From Pycnopodia helianthoides (taxonomy: Eukaryota; Echinodermata; Asteroidea; Forcipulatida; Asteriidae): 64,000 bases of DNA. The DNA lies in assembly GCA_032158295.1 (NCBI GenBank), contig CM063246.1, positions 20,660,135 to 20,724,134 of the forward strand, in the 5' to 3' direction. The notes under the pieces are model-generated. The model did no database searches. It had not been told where the DNA came from and saw nothing but the letters and a program-made list of their open reading frames with translations. Positions 1 through 11,834 of this stretch are shown one piece after another (the first letter of the stretch is position 1; the number at the start of each line of letters is the position of its first letter). Position numbers and translations under genes: made by a program.

Positions 1-349
1 GCACTTACGTCCTAAAGGAATCCGACTGCCCTCTATGTAAAAATAAAAAGGTTACAAAGATTGTACAAAGGAGAGATTTAAGTCAATATCTGTTTGGAAA
101 CATTGTTAGTACTTGGAACTCTTTGCAAATGGAGAACGAGTTTACTTTTTGCATTATCAGTAAAGTATAAATTAATCGTCACGAACTGGCTTGTCCTTTT
201 GAAGTTGCGTTCTCAACGCGAAACCTTTCTCTTCCTCCAAAAAGTTCAGAGTCCTTCAAAACATGTTAACGTTTTTGAGTATTTAGGTTAATGCTAGAGT
301 TATGTTACATGAAGGTTAATTGACAATGAAAGAAACTTGCGACGCATGC

Positions 350-692
350 TTAAAGGTATTGTACACTTTTGGTAACTGCTCAAAATCAGTGTCCACATTT
401 TGTGTGATTCAACATATGCACGAACAAACAAACCTGTGAAAGCTTGAGCTCAATTGGTCATCGAGGTCACAAGAAAATGGTGAAAAGAGATCTTATGTGT
501 TTTCTGTTTTCTCAAATTATCGCGCGCGATAATTACTATTGTTTTACTCGTTTCTCAGAAACGATAGCATTTTAGGCAGAAATATTTTAAGGTACCCTTT
601 CTACCATTACTTACTTTAAATCATTGTAAGTTATGTGTGAATCTGTGAACATTGTGTTTTTCGATCTTACCAATAGTGTACAGGGCCTTTAA
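350..692. mobile_element. TTAA-bounded MITE, family 2
   Basis: Ends are TTAAAGGTATTGTACAC and GTACAGGGCCTTTAA, imperfect terminal inverted repeats bounded by TTAA. Near the middle lies the 18-nt perfect palindrome ATTATCGCGCGCGATAAT (517-534). It lacks any coding sequence. Other copies lie at 19549-19872 and 56095-56426. Confidence 0.8.
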
Positions 693-1157
693 GCATTTAC
701 TTTGACCCAGAATTTCAACTCTGGGGAGCAAGGCCATTTCCATTTCGTAAACATGGCAAAGGGTACTAAAGTCAATGGGAACTTTTCAATAGAGCACAAA
801 AACAACACCATGACCTTCTGCTCTCCCCCCCCCCCTTAAAATTCAAGAACAACAAATAACAACAAATTGGTTCTCCCAATTAAATGTTAGCACATTAAAG
901 AATTCAACAGATGCAACGGACACCATTCTAACTTTGTCAACGTGTTAAGCAAGGTACACACTTCACGACAACTATGATAGCGACACAAGTTTCCCGGGCA
1001 TCACAATTTGAAACACAGCACAGACCGATGGTCTGCCTCACGAAAACTCACTTCGCAGTCACAATCGCCTGAAGTAAGAGTCTTCGATGTTTTTACTTTG
1101 ATGTTAGTGAGAACTTCCCCCCCCCCCTAGAATGAAGTCAACGTCCAAAGGACTTAC

Positions 1158-4100
1158 CTGCTCAGAATGAGACTCTCTAAGATAGCCAGAGCTTTGAGAG
1201 TTATTGTGGTATCGCTTGGTTGCAGGACGGTGGAGTGAGAGGAGTGAGTACGATTAACGTAAGAGCCAATCTGAGAGGGGAAAAAAAAAAATTACATATG
1301 AATAAACGGGCAGGCCTGAATGCCGTACGGATGCTCTGCCCCTCAGTCGTCAGTCTTCGGTAAAACGATCCCTTTGCAGCACTTAAGGCTATTGACCCCC
1401 CATGCAGGATGTGCAGCACACTTATCCTGTCCCCAGGGCTCGCCCTTAACACTAGCCCAGCGTACATTGTCTAGTAAAAAATGCTATGGGCTAGTAAACA
1501 CCACTTCTCAACTTGCCCTGTGGGCTACTAAAAACAGTGCAACCTATTTGTTTAAAATGCTCATTTCTTCCTTTTCAGATGTGAATAATTAATGTATAAA
1601 ATGTGCTAATCGTTATTGAGTGTGTGAATATAACTTCATTTGATCATTAAACTGGTTGTGATCGTTAACATTAACACATCAGAGCATTACATTTATGGCA
1701 ATTCCTGTTTAAAATCTGGGCTACTAAAACTTCCTGGGGGCAAGTAAAATGCACAGTTTACTGGCCCGGGGGGCTACTTTACAAAAAGCTTAAGGGCAAG
1801 GCCTGTGTCCCCCATGTTGGGTGTCAAAATGTACACAAAGAAATTTCACCCCCTGAAGGGTGGAAATGGTAGACGCATAGGGCTGCATTCCGCATCTGCC
1901 AGGGGGGACAATACTGGGATAATGGGTGCAGTGTGGCCTCACAGCCAAAAGGTACAAGTGTAGAAGACAAGTGGGAAGTGAAGAAACATCAGCTAACTGA
2001 GCTAAATCAGCCCTGTACTGGTGGACGGTCCAATCATCTAATTGTAGAGTATGATAAAGTAACATACCCGCTTGATAAACTTGATTGTAATGTTCTCCCA
2101 CGGGATAATGGAATGCTCCATCAGTTCCAAGAAACTGGAGAGGGTGTAGGCCATCGCATCTCCCTGCCTAGAGCCAGAACAAAGGATAACGCTATAGTGA
2201 GCAAACCAAAATACATTTTTAGGACATTTTTCCTCAATAACTTTTTGATGTCTGAGCTAAAAGAAACGAATATCATCTAAAAAAATATCAGACAAAAACA
2301 CAGACACCCTTTCGGGAGAAAAAACTTTGAGTTTCCAAATAGATTATGAACCCATATCTGCATAAGTATGGGGTTTCCTGTAGGAAAACACAAAAAAAAT
2401 GGATGGACAGTAAGTTAGTGTCTTTTTTCATATGCTACTAGTGGTATCAGATGAAAAACATGGCAAATTGTATGTAACATTAAAGAGAAGTATGCACTCT
2501 TTTTAACCCTCTTGCTGTCTGACCATTCAATACTATTCACTGTGGTTTTGAATGATAGATAAACTATGCCAGCCTGCAATATGATACCATGGGGGAATGC
2601 ATGTACACAGTACACAGTTAGTTCTGTGCACAGTTGTGCCACCGTACACAACCTTGGCAGTCGACTGGTTTCAAATGGTTGGTCAACTCACTGGAAAATG
2701 TTGCCAAGAGTCACTGAGAGTAGGAGGGTTAATGGCATACAGTTTGTTGGGATATGTTTTTTTGCAGGACAGTAAATAATGAATGTTTATTGTAATGCAG
2801 CAATAAGCACTGCATGGTCTTGGGCAGGTACAGTGTTCATGTACTGTGACCCCAGTCAGGTATGTTTTTTTTTTTTAAATGCACCTGTACAAATTTCATC
2901 ACAAAAACTGATCACATTTATGAAGCTATGAAGTACCTGAAGGCACGATACCCTCTTACTTACTCTGTGCCCTCTTCCACCATTTGCACCAGTAGGTTAC
3001 CGCCACCGAGGTTGCAGAACTCCTGGGCAAAGGTCAAGTCTGCCGAGGCCTTGGACAGTTTCCGCATCGCCTGAAACTTTTCATCTTGATCTTCGGACTG
3101 GAGATTACTGAAGACATCTTTAGCCATCTTACCCTATTTTATTCCCGAAAAAAAAAATAGAGAGTTCTCGTTTGAATAGAACTGGTGTCATCAAGTTTAA
3201 TTACATGTAAAAAAAAAACCTGATACTTTCTGAAACCTGCCTGCTAGGTCCCGACGGGTCCCACTAAAACAACACCTGGTTGAAGAGAAGCAAATTATGG
3301 TGAAGTTGAATATGTTTTCTCAGCAAGTAGACACTAGATTTAGCTGAAACTTTCACATGTGACTTTTATTGTATCTTTCTTTGTAACTTTGCCTGTAAAT
3401 CGGCATTATGTTGATAAAAACCAATCTATGATTGTACCTTATATGAGAGAGTCCATTGCTGAAGCAATACCAATGCTGTACCTACCCCCCAAAAAAAAAA
3501 AAAAAAACCAGCAGTTTTGCCATGATAAACAATGCTGCACCAGGGCCCAATTTCATGGCTCTGCTTACCGCCGAATTCTGCGCTTGCGGTGACCATTCTC
3601 CGCTTACTGTTCAAGCGCCGAATTTCTGCACTAGCTGTGTAAGCGTAGAATGCCTAGTAACGTGGAGTACGCACGCGCACAAGCCGAAATTCCCGCTAAC
3701 CCATGAAATACGCTTGACGTAAGCGCGGAATTCCCTGCTTCCGCAAGCGCCGATTCTTTGCTTACGGTAAGCAGAGCCATGAAATTGGGCCCTGATTGTT
3801 AAATACATATCTTTAGATAAATCATCAAAAGTTTGAAAAAAAAACTGCAAAGATGAAAAGATGCAAGAGGTCACCAGTCAATAGGAAAAAGACTCACAGC
3901 AGAGTCGGACAGTTTGAGGACCATCCCGTTGGCAAGTTCACTGCGGTTCTCCTCGGTGATGTAGGTGAGTTTCTCGTCCGTGTGCTGCAGGGCGTACTCC
4001 ACTGGGTTAGTAACGTTGTAGGTGTGGCAGACTTCCTCAATGATCTTCACAAGGGGTTTATTCTGTAGAGCACAAGAAAGTCCAAATTCATTTCAATTCC

Positions 4101-4825
4101 ATAAGACTGCAGGGTTTGTAGCTAAACATTTTTTGCTGGCCCAGAACTTACTTTACAAGACCAGAATCGAAATGGGAAGAGACTGTACATAGTTCAACAA
4201 ACAAACACTAAGAGAAGATTTATCTCACTTGCATTATTGGTGGAATGCTTTGATACTCAACAGAATTAAAAGGTACATGTATATATCAGACTTAAAGTCA
4301 ACATTTGAACACAATGAGGAATTATAATTTAATTTCAAAACTCAAGATCACCGGACTTTTTGGTTGTGAATTACTGGCTAGACGATAACATCACTGGCCT
4401 CAGGCCTACGGTCCAGTGTTAATTTCGAGCCCTGGGGACTTAGTTTAAGATATTGGAATCACAAAGAAAGTGGTAAAAACATCTTAGGGGGGTCGGGTGA
4501 ACAAGTTCCTATGATTAAATCCCAACTCTCTATGTGCTCGGACACAAACTGTTCCATATCCATGAAAATAGTCTGATAATCTATATACATGCCTGACCTC
4601 TTGCCAAGAAGTTTGATGTATAAAAATCTCTGAATTTCCAGCAAAGCCAAGTGATGACTTTTGGAGGGTTATGGCGGTGGGGGTCAAGACACATGTAATC
4701 GTTTCGGACAGAATTACCTGATCTAAGCAGTAAAGTTTGCCTCCCTTTCCCTCCATCTCCACAGCGAGACGGATGATGGAGGGATCACCCCTTGATGTGT
4801 CGATGACGGTCACACTGCTCGTCAT
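1158..4825 (-). CDS. ELMO: ELMO family (engulfment and cell motility) protein, 5' part of gene
   Basis: Five coding exons read right to left: 4825-4718, 4062-3898, 3133-2964, 2167-2068, 1270-1158. All have GT-AG borders and compatible phases, giving residues 1 to about 219 of a protein usually near 720. The start at 4825 gives MTSSVTVIDTS, followed by the ubiquitin-like N-terminal region (IIRLAVEMEGKGGKLYCLDQ). Exon 2 has the family pattern VEYALQHTDE..YITEENRNEL. Exon 3 has DLTFAQEFCNLGG...LLVQMVEEGTE, and exon 4 has SSFLELMEHSIIPWENITIKF, both from the armadillo-like region. Exon 5 has LKALAILESLILSS. In known ELMO proteins the N-terminal region binds RhoG and the C-terminal half binds DOCK proteins to activate Rac in engulfment and migration. 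The ELMO and PH domains lie off the left edge. ELMO1/2 versus ELMO3 cannot be decided from this part; the 5' UTR was not located. Confidence 0.93.
1433..1790. repeat. Low-copy interspersed repeat fragment in ELMO intron
   Basis: The stretch repeats internally inverted and direct motifs of the type GGGCTAGTAAAC / GGGCTACTAAAA, suggesting an old foldback element. Boundaries are uncertain. Confidence 0.35.
2506..2731 (+). repeat. Dispersed repeat, copy 1 of an inverted pair
   Basis: This roughly 226-bp sequence reappears reverse-complemented at about 33227-33462, including the segments around ACAACCTTGGCAG and GTTTTGAATGATAGAT. It accounts for the similar short open frames at both places. It lies in an ELMO intron. 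Confidence 0.8.
3541..3793. mobile_element. GGGCCC foldback element, divergent long subtype
   Basis: Terminal inverted repeats CAGGGCCCAATTTCATGGCT and its complement; the interior is a degenerate palindrome rich in CGCTTGCG/CGCAAGCG motifs. It is non-coding and lies in an ELMO intron. Confidence 0.8.
4135..4437. mobile_element. CAGGGCTC-type interspersed element, partial
   Basis: Shares TCACTGGCCTCAGGCCTACG and the GTCCAGTGTTAATTTCGAGC end with 54145-54493, and in inverse orientation with 9381-9838. Its left end is weaker. No coding sequence is seen. Confidence 0.65.
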
Positions 4826-6261
4826 CTTGATGATTTCTTGTTAAATCAGTTGGGGGAAAAAAACATCAGAGCACCAGTGGCTCAATCCTTTGATCCTGCG
4901 AGCCACTGAATGATAAAAATTAAAAAACATAAGTTGGAAGAAAAATTACAAATGTAAATAGTTATACACTTTAGTAAATATATAAACACAATGTCTGAAA
5001 CACTTGAACACACAACGAAATTTCCCCATCCAATTGTGTTCATTCATCATGAACCCAATAAGCATCTGAACAGCTCAAATGTGATTATATTTTTTAGGTT
5101 GTAATGAGAGAAAAAGTGGTTATGTTAGATTCAGCATCGTTCCCAAAAACAATGTTTTAAAAAAATCACAAAATCTATTTATACTTGACATAATGCTGGG
5201 AAAACAATACCAAGAAGACTGCCCTTTTTTCAATCTTGTTTAGAATTCAACTTTCAATTGATTCCATACACAACTACATGTACACGTCATGGATTAGCCC
5301 AGGTTAGACTCGCTTGCATACAACATAGTTTATCTACCAGAGCAGGTTGATGACACGTACAAACTACGTGCACCTCCGGCCCATGCTGTCCATTATTACA
5401 TCAAAATGAGAACTTGCTCTACTGTTAGCATGGTTAGTAATATCCCCATAAAAACAATAGTGCCAATACGCTGGACTCCTGGGGGCTAGGTTAGTAATGT
5501 CAACCCAAGCTATGGAAAACTGTTCTAAATCAGCTTCATGAACAATGCCCTTTAAAACAAAACTGAAACCTGACAAGATTGTAAGCCTTTTTTCATTGAA
5601 TGATAGGAGAATTGAAGTATTAACTTGAAACGTATTAATTACATTTAATTTTTTATGATTTGATCAATATGATAATTAAATGAAGTTATGAACCTGTTTT
5701 AAAGACCTTCGAGATGCCTGTGCTTTGCAATGACTTTAGTTAATCACAATTCATATTCTACAAGGATGACTGCTCTGAAATTAAATTATGTAAGCTGAAA
5801 TTGATAAGCAAATAATTTCATAGAAACATTTATTTTACATTCAATAAAACCCGGAAGTCAATGTCACTGTCAATCATGTCAACAATGAATGCATGGAGAG
5901 GGTGTGGAGAGAGAAAAACCTCATGAAAAACACACTTGGGCTTTAGTCTTCCGTACACAAAATAGCACGGCTAGAAAATATAATAAACTTGCCACACGTT
6001 ACCTCAATCCAAAGAGAGCACTCGAACCGAACACACAAATTTCCTGCCAAAAACAGTGAAATCGTTTTTTACAACTTTAAGTTTTCAAGCACCAACTTCC
6101 CCATTTGATGTGGTGAAAGTTAATTGTCAATGGTCCCCGAAACGTGTGTAAAAATAGCATAGGCGTACTAGCATAGTACCAGTGGAAGGTTGCTTCACCG
6201 TTAATATAGTATAGCGCCCTCATTGTTACGTTACACCAACAACAGGGAGCTTATTTCGCTC

Positions 6262-6454
6262 GGCCCCAGCGGCCTATCCAGGACCGCTGGGATGGGCTAA
6301 TCAGCTTGCACAGATTCTTGTTCAGGAAGTACGTCATGCGTGCAGTGCTTGCAGTGCTTGCAGTGTGAGTGTGATGCATGATGGGACTGAGCATTAACGT
6401 TAACGATACGTTTGCCCATCCCAGCGCCTTTGGTTTTAAGGCAAGGCGCTGGGG
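6262..6454. repeat. Foldback repeat with CCCCAGCG arms
   Basis: The outer arms read CCCCAGCG and CGCTGGGG; inner arms read GCTGGGATGGGC and GCCCATCCCAGC. A small direct repeat, GCAGTGCTT, occurs in the loop. Confidence 0.65.
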
Positions 6455-7476
6455 ACGTGCGAAGGAGCTTATGACCAGAAATAATTGTATTAAATTATAC
6501 CCTTACAAAAATGTCCTGTGTGTAGCTTGATTATCCTTATACAGCACAAAGAACAGAGAAACAAAAATGTGTACATGTATATACATAGTGTTCTTTGCCT
6601 CTCTTTTTTGCTATAAATGGATATGTTTTGTTCTGCTTGTTATGCTCAGACAAGGTCAGGTTTAGATCGAAAGCTAAGGCCATCTACCCTACAAATTTTA
6701 TATAAATATCTGGGAGTAGGAATCACCAGACTAATTTTACTTTACAGTCTTGGTTTGTTTTCCTACCTCCATGGTAACACCAACTAGGGGAATGGGGGGG
6801 GGGGGGTCTATGAGTACATGTGCTTTGGTTTTATGGATGACACGACACAACACAATGTGTATACAATTTCTGTTTACAACTTTATTTACAATCAGTATCA
6901 ATTATCTGATTTCACTTTTTACTTTTACCACACAGCTAAAGAAAACCTCCCCTAGCTTGACCATGAAGTCATATGATTTGACTTCCACACCAGAAGTTTT
7001 CAAAAGTAAATTCAGATCTTACAAAACATCCAAAGCTTTTAGTGTAAAGAGAGTGAATATACTTACAAAAGCAGTGCTACAACTTAAGTTTTTAAAATAT
7101 AAAAAAAAGAAAAAAAAGTGTTAATCACTATTAGGAAAGAAAAACATATTTCTTAAGGCTTGAAAACTATTAAGTATCCCATTAAGTATTAGTTTCAAGT
7201 TGATGATGGTATTACAAAAGTATTTTGCAAAGAAATCATTCCTACATGTGGTACACTTGTATTCTGTTGATTTTTGTATGCACCGAGAACTGAAAATTGC
7301 CAATAAAAGAGCAACACCTGTCAAATTAGGTTAACAAGTTATTCGGCTTTGTAGATCCTCATTGTTCTCAGAAATACAAATAACTTCACAGGAGGATACC
7401 CACTGAGTGTGTGGAGAGAAGGGATTGAGAGGGGACAAACTGGTTTCTTTTTCTGCTTATTTTTACCACAGATCTA

Positions 7477-7668
7477 GGCCCAATTTCATAGAGCTGCTTA
7501 AGCACAAAAAGTAGCTAAGCACAGTAAAATTATGCTTACCAGAATAAGGTTACCAGCCAAACTACTATGTCGCATGTACAATTTGTGACTGGTATCCTGC
7601 CCATTTCTGCTTAGCAGACAATTGTCAAGCAATATTTTCTGCTTAAGCAGCTCTATGAAATTGGGCCC
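7477..7668. mobile_element. GGGCCC foldback element (MITE-like)
   Basis: About 190 bp with terminal inverted repeats GGCCCAATTTCATAGAGCTG...CAGCTCTATGAAATTGGGCC. The interior contains the diagnostic GGTTACCAGCCAAACTAC and GTGACTGGTATCCTGC motifs shared by all copies. Confidence 0.9.
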
Positions 7669-7787
7669 TGATACTTGGATCTTATATGGGCAAGGTAGTT
7701 TTTTCTTAATAGTCAAGGGAACTTCTATGAAGAAAATCTAAATGTCTACTGCAACATTTCAAGAGGCACCAAGGCAATGACCAAAAG

Positions 7788-8170
7788 CAGAGCTGCCAAC
7801 ATTTGCATCTTGCAATCAGGGAGATTTTGTACAACAATCAGGAAGACCATTGCAGGGAAAAAGCTTCCATAATCAGGGAGATTTTTCAAATTTGTTCTCA
7901 TCAGAACATGGAAAAAAGATTGGTTTTGTTTTCAGGGAGCTTTCTGTAGAATCAGGGAGAGTTGGCAGCTCTGCAAAGAGCATGGAGCCAACATTTGCAT
8001 CTTGCAATCAGGGAGATTTTGTACAACAATCAGGAAGATCAATGTAGGGAAAAAGCTTCCATAATCAGGGAGATTTTTCAAATTTGTTCATCAGAACATG
8101 GAAAGAAGATTGGTTTTGTTTTCAGGGAGCTTTGTGTAGAACCAGGGAGACCTGGCAGCTCTGCAAAGGT
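7788..8170. repeat. Tandem duplication of a ~190-bp unit
   Basis: Two adjacent copies start at AGAGCTGCCAACATTTGCAT (about 7791) and AGCCAACATTTGCATC (about 7986), each with AATCAGGGAGATTTTG and TTGGCAGCTCTGC-like ends. Few differences separate them, so the duplication is fairly recent. The motif CAGGGAG recurs many times inside. Confidence 0.85.
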
Positions 8171-8400
8171 CATGGAGGCACTCTGCCTCTGTGAAGTATC
8201 ATATTAAGTGAGGAGTAGGTTTCTCCCCAAACAAATGAACGGGGCACATCCGCAGGATCGGAGTTCTAACATAACTGTGACCTTCAGCAATTTTGTATAA
8301 CATGCAAAAGCTGGTTGGGGTGTGGGGGATGGGGACAGGGAGACAGGAGTTGTGCTTCTGGTCTATTCGGAGTTGGAATAATGACTTCTGATAGGGACTC

Positions 8401-11400
8401 TCATCTTTTCAGAACGAGACACTGATTGATGACTTCAAGGAGATGGTTGTTTTCTAGGGCAGCTGCCACTCGTTCCTTATCTGCAAGCTGTTTATTTACT
8501 GAAAGAAAAAAACAAAAAATAATACAAGATTTTTAGTAAACAACTCAAGACACACCTGTGTAATTACAAAACCAGACAATTATGTGCCTCTTTCTAGCGT
8601 TTGCAAACAGCAAACAAGGTATGTGAGTAAGGAGTATACCGACTGTGGTATACAAAAGAAAACTGGCCATCCAATTGACTTTGAATCTGCAGGCCAAATA
8701 CAGAGTTTTCTAAGCAAAAATCGCTGCGAGACAGAGTCTGCCAATGTTTTAAATTGAGGTACAACAAGAGCATTTATGAGAAAAGTAATCTAAAACAATG
8801 GCCTTTGAAATCCATTTTGTGAACAAGCAAAAGAAGAAATGAGATATTTATAATTGTATGGAGTTATTCATACCTGCATCCTCAGAGGCGTGGCTCCCAG
8901 GATAAATCTTTACATCGACCTGCCAAGAAAGAACATTTTTTTAAGTTCTTTTTTCCAGCTCATTATCTATGCATGTTTTAGAGCAGGGCCCAATTTCATA
9001 GAGCTGCTTAAGCACAAAAAGTAGCTAAGCACAACAACATGATGCTTACCAGAGTAAGGTTACCAGCCAAACTACAACGTCATGCGTACAATTTGTGACT
9101 GGTATCCTGCTCATTTCTGCTTAGCAGACACTTTTTATGCAGTATTTTCTGCTTTAAGCAGCTCTATGAAATTGGACCCTTGTCAGAAGTCTTTTAATGC
9201 TTTCTCATTTTTCACTCAAACTGAAGGTTCTGGTTAAAGAACTTAATCATGATGCCATCATCTTGGTCATGCTCCCTGTGCCAATAGCAGAGTCGAATCG
9301 TTACTGATTCTTTTAAGTTGATAAAGTGACCAGACCACCCAGCCTCAAATGACACAAGATGGCTTCTCCATGGTTATCAGCAGGGCTCAAAATTAACACT
9401 GGACCACAGGCCTGAGGCCAGTGATTTTAATGTCAGGGAAGTAAACTCACGACTGGACAAGCCTGGTGGTCTTGTGTTTTTCAATTGAATAATAACAGGC
9501 TACCTTTGCAAAAAAATTGTGACTATGAGTCTGATAAAATATCTTTCAATTCTTTTCAGTATTCAAGTACACAAATTACACGTACAAATGAGATAGATCT
9601 TCTCTGAGTACTTGTTCAACTCATTTTGATTCTGAGGTCGATTTCACAAAACTCTTCCTAACTTAGGACTAGTCCTAGGCAATGCTAAGAGATAGGATTA
9701 GTCCTAAGTACTGGTCCTAACTTAGGACTAGTCCTATCTCTTAGCATTGCCTAGGACTAGTCCTAAGTTAGGAAGAGTTTTGTGAAATAAACCCCTCGTC
9801 TCGTAAAATAAATTCTTGTCCACTCTACAAGCCCTGCTGTCTTGTAGATATTCCCCAAAAATTTGAGCTCCAGTTATCGTGCAAAGAATCTCACCTTAAA
9901 TCGAGGCGGCAGAGATCTGAGAAGTTTCACACGTATTGAGAGGCCGATGAGTGTAGCCATGCTGCAGTGCGGTATGGTCGGAGTAAACAACACCTTCACA
10001 CTGTTGGCTCTATTATCCACCTGAGAAAAAAAACAATGACAGTTCGAGATGTGAGACACTAAAGAGAATGTAACTCTTGTTTACAAGGCAGACACAGGAC
10101 TTGGAGATCCTGCAGTCACAAAGTGATCACAGCTCACTGAAAGAAAGCTTACAATCTTAAAATTTAAGGGATAGACCTCATGGAAAACTGACTGAGTAGA
10201 ACTTTCAAAATAATTTTGGGTTCAACCAAAAAGAAATTACTAGAGTGGGACTTGTCAATTTGTCTTTGTTCAACCCAAAACTATTTTTTTAAAATTCACC
10301 CACTCAGTTTCCCTTGTGGTTTATTACTGAATATTTGAAATCACATTTGATTCCCTTAAGGTGACCCCTCTGCTGCCGTTTCCCAGGTTGTATCTTAAAC
10401 TTGTGTGTGATCCCTGGCTACACGGCAGTTACAGGTTAAATGGCTTTTTACTGGCACCCCCGAACAAAGGCATTGACTAAATAGGGCGACCGCCAACATA
10501 GGGCTAGATAAATCAGTCGGTAGAGCGCCGGCACTTTAATCCGGAGGTCGCAGGTTCAAGTCCCACTCTAGTAAATTTGTTTTTGTTCAACCCGAAATTT
10601 TATGAAGTTGGCAGTGTACAGCTTTGATCAACTTTTGATATGAAGAGATGAGGTACATATTCAAACTTCATCAGCTGTTGTTCCGTTTCGATAAAGCTTG
10701 TTTTACTTTGGTCAGTATCTTGCCTGCCAAGAATCACCTGGATGCTCAAAGGCCAATCTTCTTGTAAATATGGTGCCATGGTCTATTAGTTACTATACAA
10801 TGGAAGATTATTGCAACTAAAATTGGGGGAAGTCCAATAACAATGATAACAAAATAAACAACCTTTTCACTTATATTTACCTCAACTTGTGAATGAGTGA
10901 CAACATTTAAATCTTCTAAGCTGAGGGGGTGTTCAGGGTCGTTGATATGTCTGATTAGATGTAGAAAATAACGTTAAGGATTGGAATGGAAAACATCATA
11001 CGTAACACTCCATTAACAGTTAATACAGTAGTTAGTACATTTTATAATTAGTAAATAAAATAATGTCTCAACCTTAAAAAAAACATCCACAGACGTTCAA
11101 AATTGCCTTTGCTTGACATAATTATTACTAATAATTACATTAATTAGCTGATTAATGTTATATTTATCTCCAACATCCTATACAAATTCAATATTAATTT
11201 AATAATATAACATTAACAGGGCTGTGGGTTGGCAAATTAGAAAACTGGCCAATTACTAATTTGATAACCTGTTGGAAGTGGATATTTTGTTATTAATAAT
11301 ATAGCCCCAAAGTTGTAATTAAAGCTTCATGAACAACTGTTGTCATGTTGTCTTTACTCTAGAACTTGAATGATGATGTCATTTGAATTTTGAAACATTG

Positions 11401-11834
11401 CCAAGGCCAAGCATGCCATACATATTTAGGCCGAGGGCACGACAGGAGTGATGCCTGGAAACTTGCTAAAGAATACAGGATCCAATTGTTGTTGTTTTTT
11501 CAAATCTGTAACTTCATAAACCAGTCTTAATATAACTTTTGATCACTAGATTATAACATTCGTATTTAGTTAGTAAAACTTATTTCGCATCCACACGACA
11601 ACATTCATTGATTGATGACGACGAAGTTAAATTAAAAAAACAAATATATAAATTCATCATTGTTTTGCAAACCAAGCTGCAATCATTTACAATTTAAAGG
11701 ATATCAAAAATCTCCCTTGCATCAATCTCGTCCACGACATCATCGTCTTCCTCCTCTGCGGTGGTTTCTCTGTCCAATAACCGAGAATGAATCGTTGGAT
11801 TCACGTTCTCAACTTCTCTATCGGTAGGCGCCAT
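8401..11834 (-). CDS. CIAO2B: CIAO2B / MIP18 (FAM96B), cytosolic iron-sulfur assembly component 2B
   Basis: Five exons right to left: 11834-11705, 10960-10881, 10020-9895, 8919-8874, 8498-8401. They total 480 nt, encoding 159 residues plus TGA; the human protein is 163. The start gives [13 protein letters not shown]; an upstream in-frame ATG at 11966 is more likely 5' UTR because family similarity begins only after 11834. Visible family motifs are [49 protein letters not shown] and [17 protein letters not shown]. Cys89 in the PHCSMA motif is the conserved reactive cysteine of the DUF59/MIP18 fold. With CIAO1 and MMS19 the family delivers Fe-S clusters to cytosolic and nuclear proteins. Intron 1 is a U12-type AT-AC intron; using its AC end restores the family sequence exactly, while the nearby AG breaks the frame. 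The gene is divergent from TTC5. Confidence 0.97.
8986..9180. mobile_element. GGGCCC foldback element
   Basis: Same family as 7477-7668, with the same orientation of the interior motifs; lies in CIAO2B intron 3, 67 bp upstream of exon 4 in transcript terms. Confidence 0.9.
9381..9838. mobile_element. CAGGGCTC-type element carrying a nested palindrome
   Basis: Starts CAGGGCTCAAAATTAACACT and ends ACAAGCCCTGCTG, an inverse copy of the 54145-54493 type. A nearly perfect palindrome (9640-9793) is inserted inside it. Confidence 0.65.
9640..9793. repeat. Long near-perfect palindrome (foldback element)
   Basis: Outer arms TTTCACAAAACTCTTCCTAA and TTAGGAAGAGTTTTGTGAAA, with repeated TTAGGACTAGTCCTA motifs that are palindromes themselves. 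The whole 150 bp can fold into one hairpin. Confidence 0.9.
10400..10620 (+). mobile_element. tRNA-Lys-like repeat (SINE-like), copy 1
   Basis: The part 10501-10571 resembles a tRNA: CAGTCGGTAGAGCGCC (D arm, A box), CTTTAAT anticodon-loop-like, and GGTTCAAGTCCC (B box), closest to tRNA-Lys. The acceptor and T stems pair poorly, so it is not a working tRNA. Flanks GGTTAAATGGCTTTTTACTGG and TTTGTTCAACCC match 45050-45215. An inverted fragment of the 3' part lies at about 10205-10290. Confidence 0.75.
10961..11704 (-). other. CIAO2B: U12-type AT-AC intron, CIAO2B intron 1
   Basis: On the minus strand the donor reads ATATCCTTTA (11704-11695), an exact match to the U12 AT-class 5' site. The branch element TCCTTAAC lies at 10980-10973, and the intron ends TCTAC with AC at 10962-10961, about 12 nt past the branch adenosine. 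Joining G at 11705 to ATCTAATCAGA at 10960 yields [19 protein letters not shown], the family sequence. No GT donor near exon 1 works without a stop codon. Confidence 0.95.

Larger units (their letters stand above)
4826..8400. other. ELMO-CIAO2B intergenic interval
   Basis: No convincing exon was found. It contains a foldback repeat (6262-6454), a GGGCCC foldback element (7477-7668) and a tandem duplication (7788-8170). The ELMO 5' UTR and promoter must lie in its left part; I could not place them. A pure G run occurs near 6786-6807. Confidence 0.5.

Noticed and set aside
1..90. Possible further ELMO exon before a GTAAGT-like donor at the left edge
   Set aside because: No frame matches the next ELMO segment.
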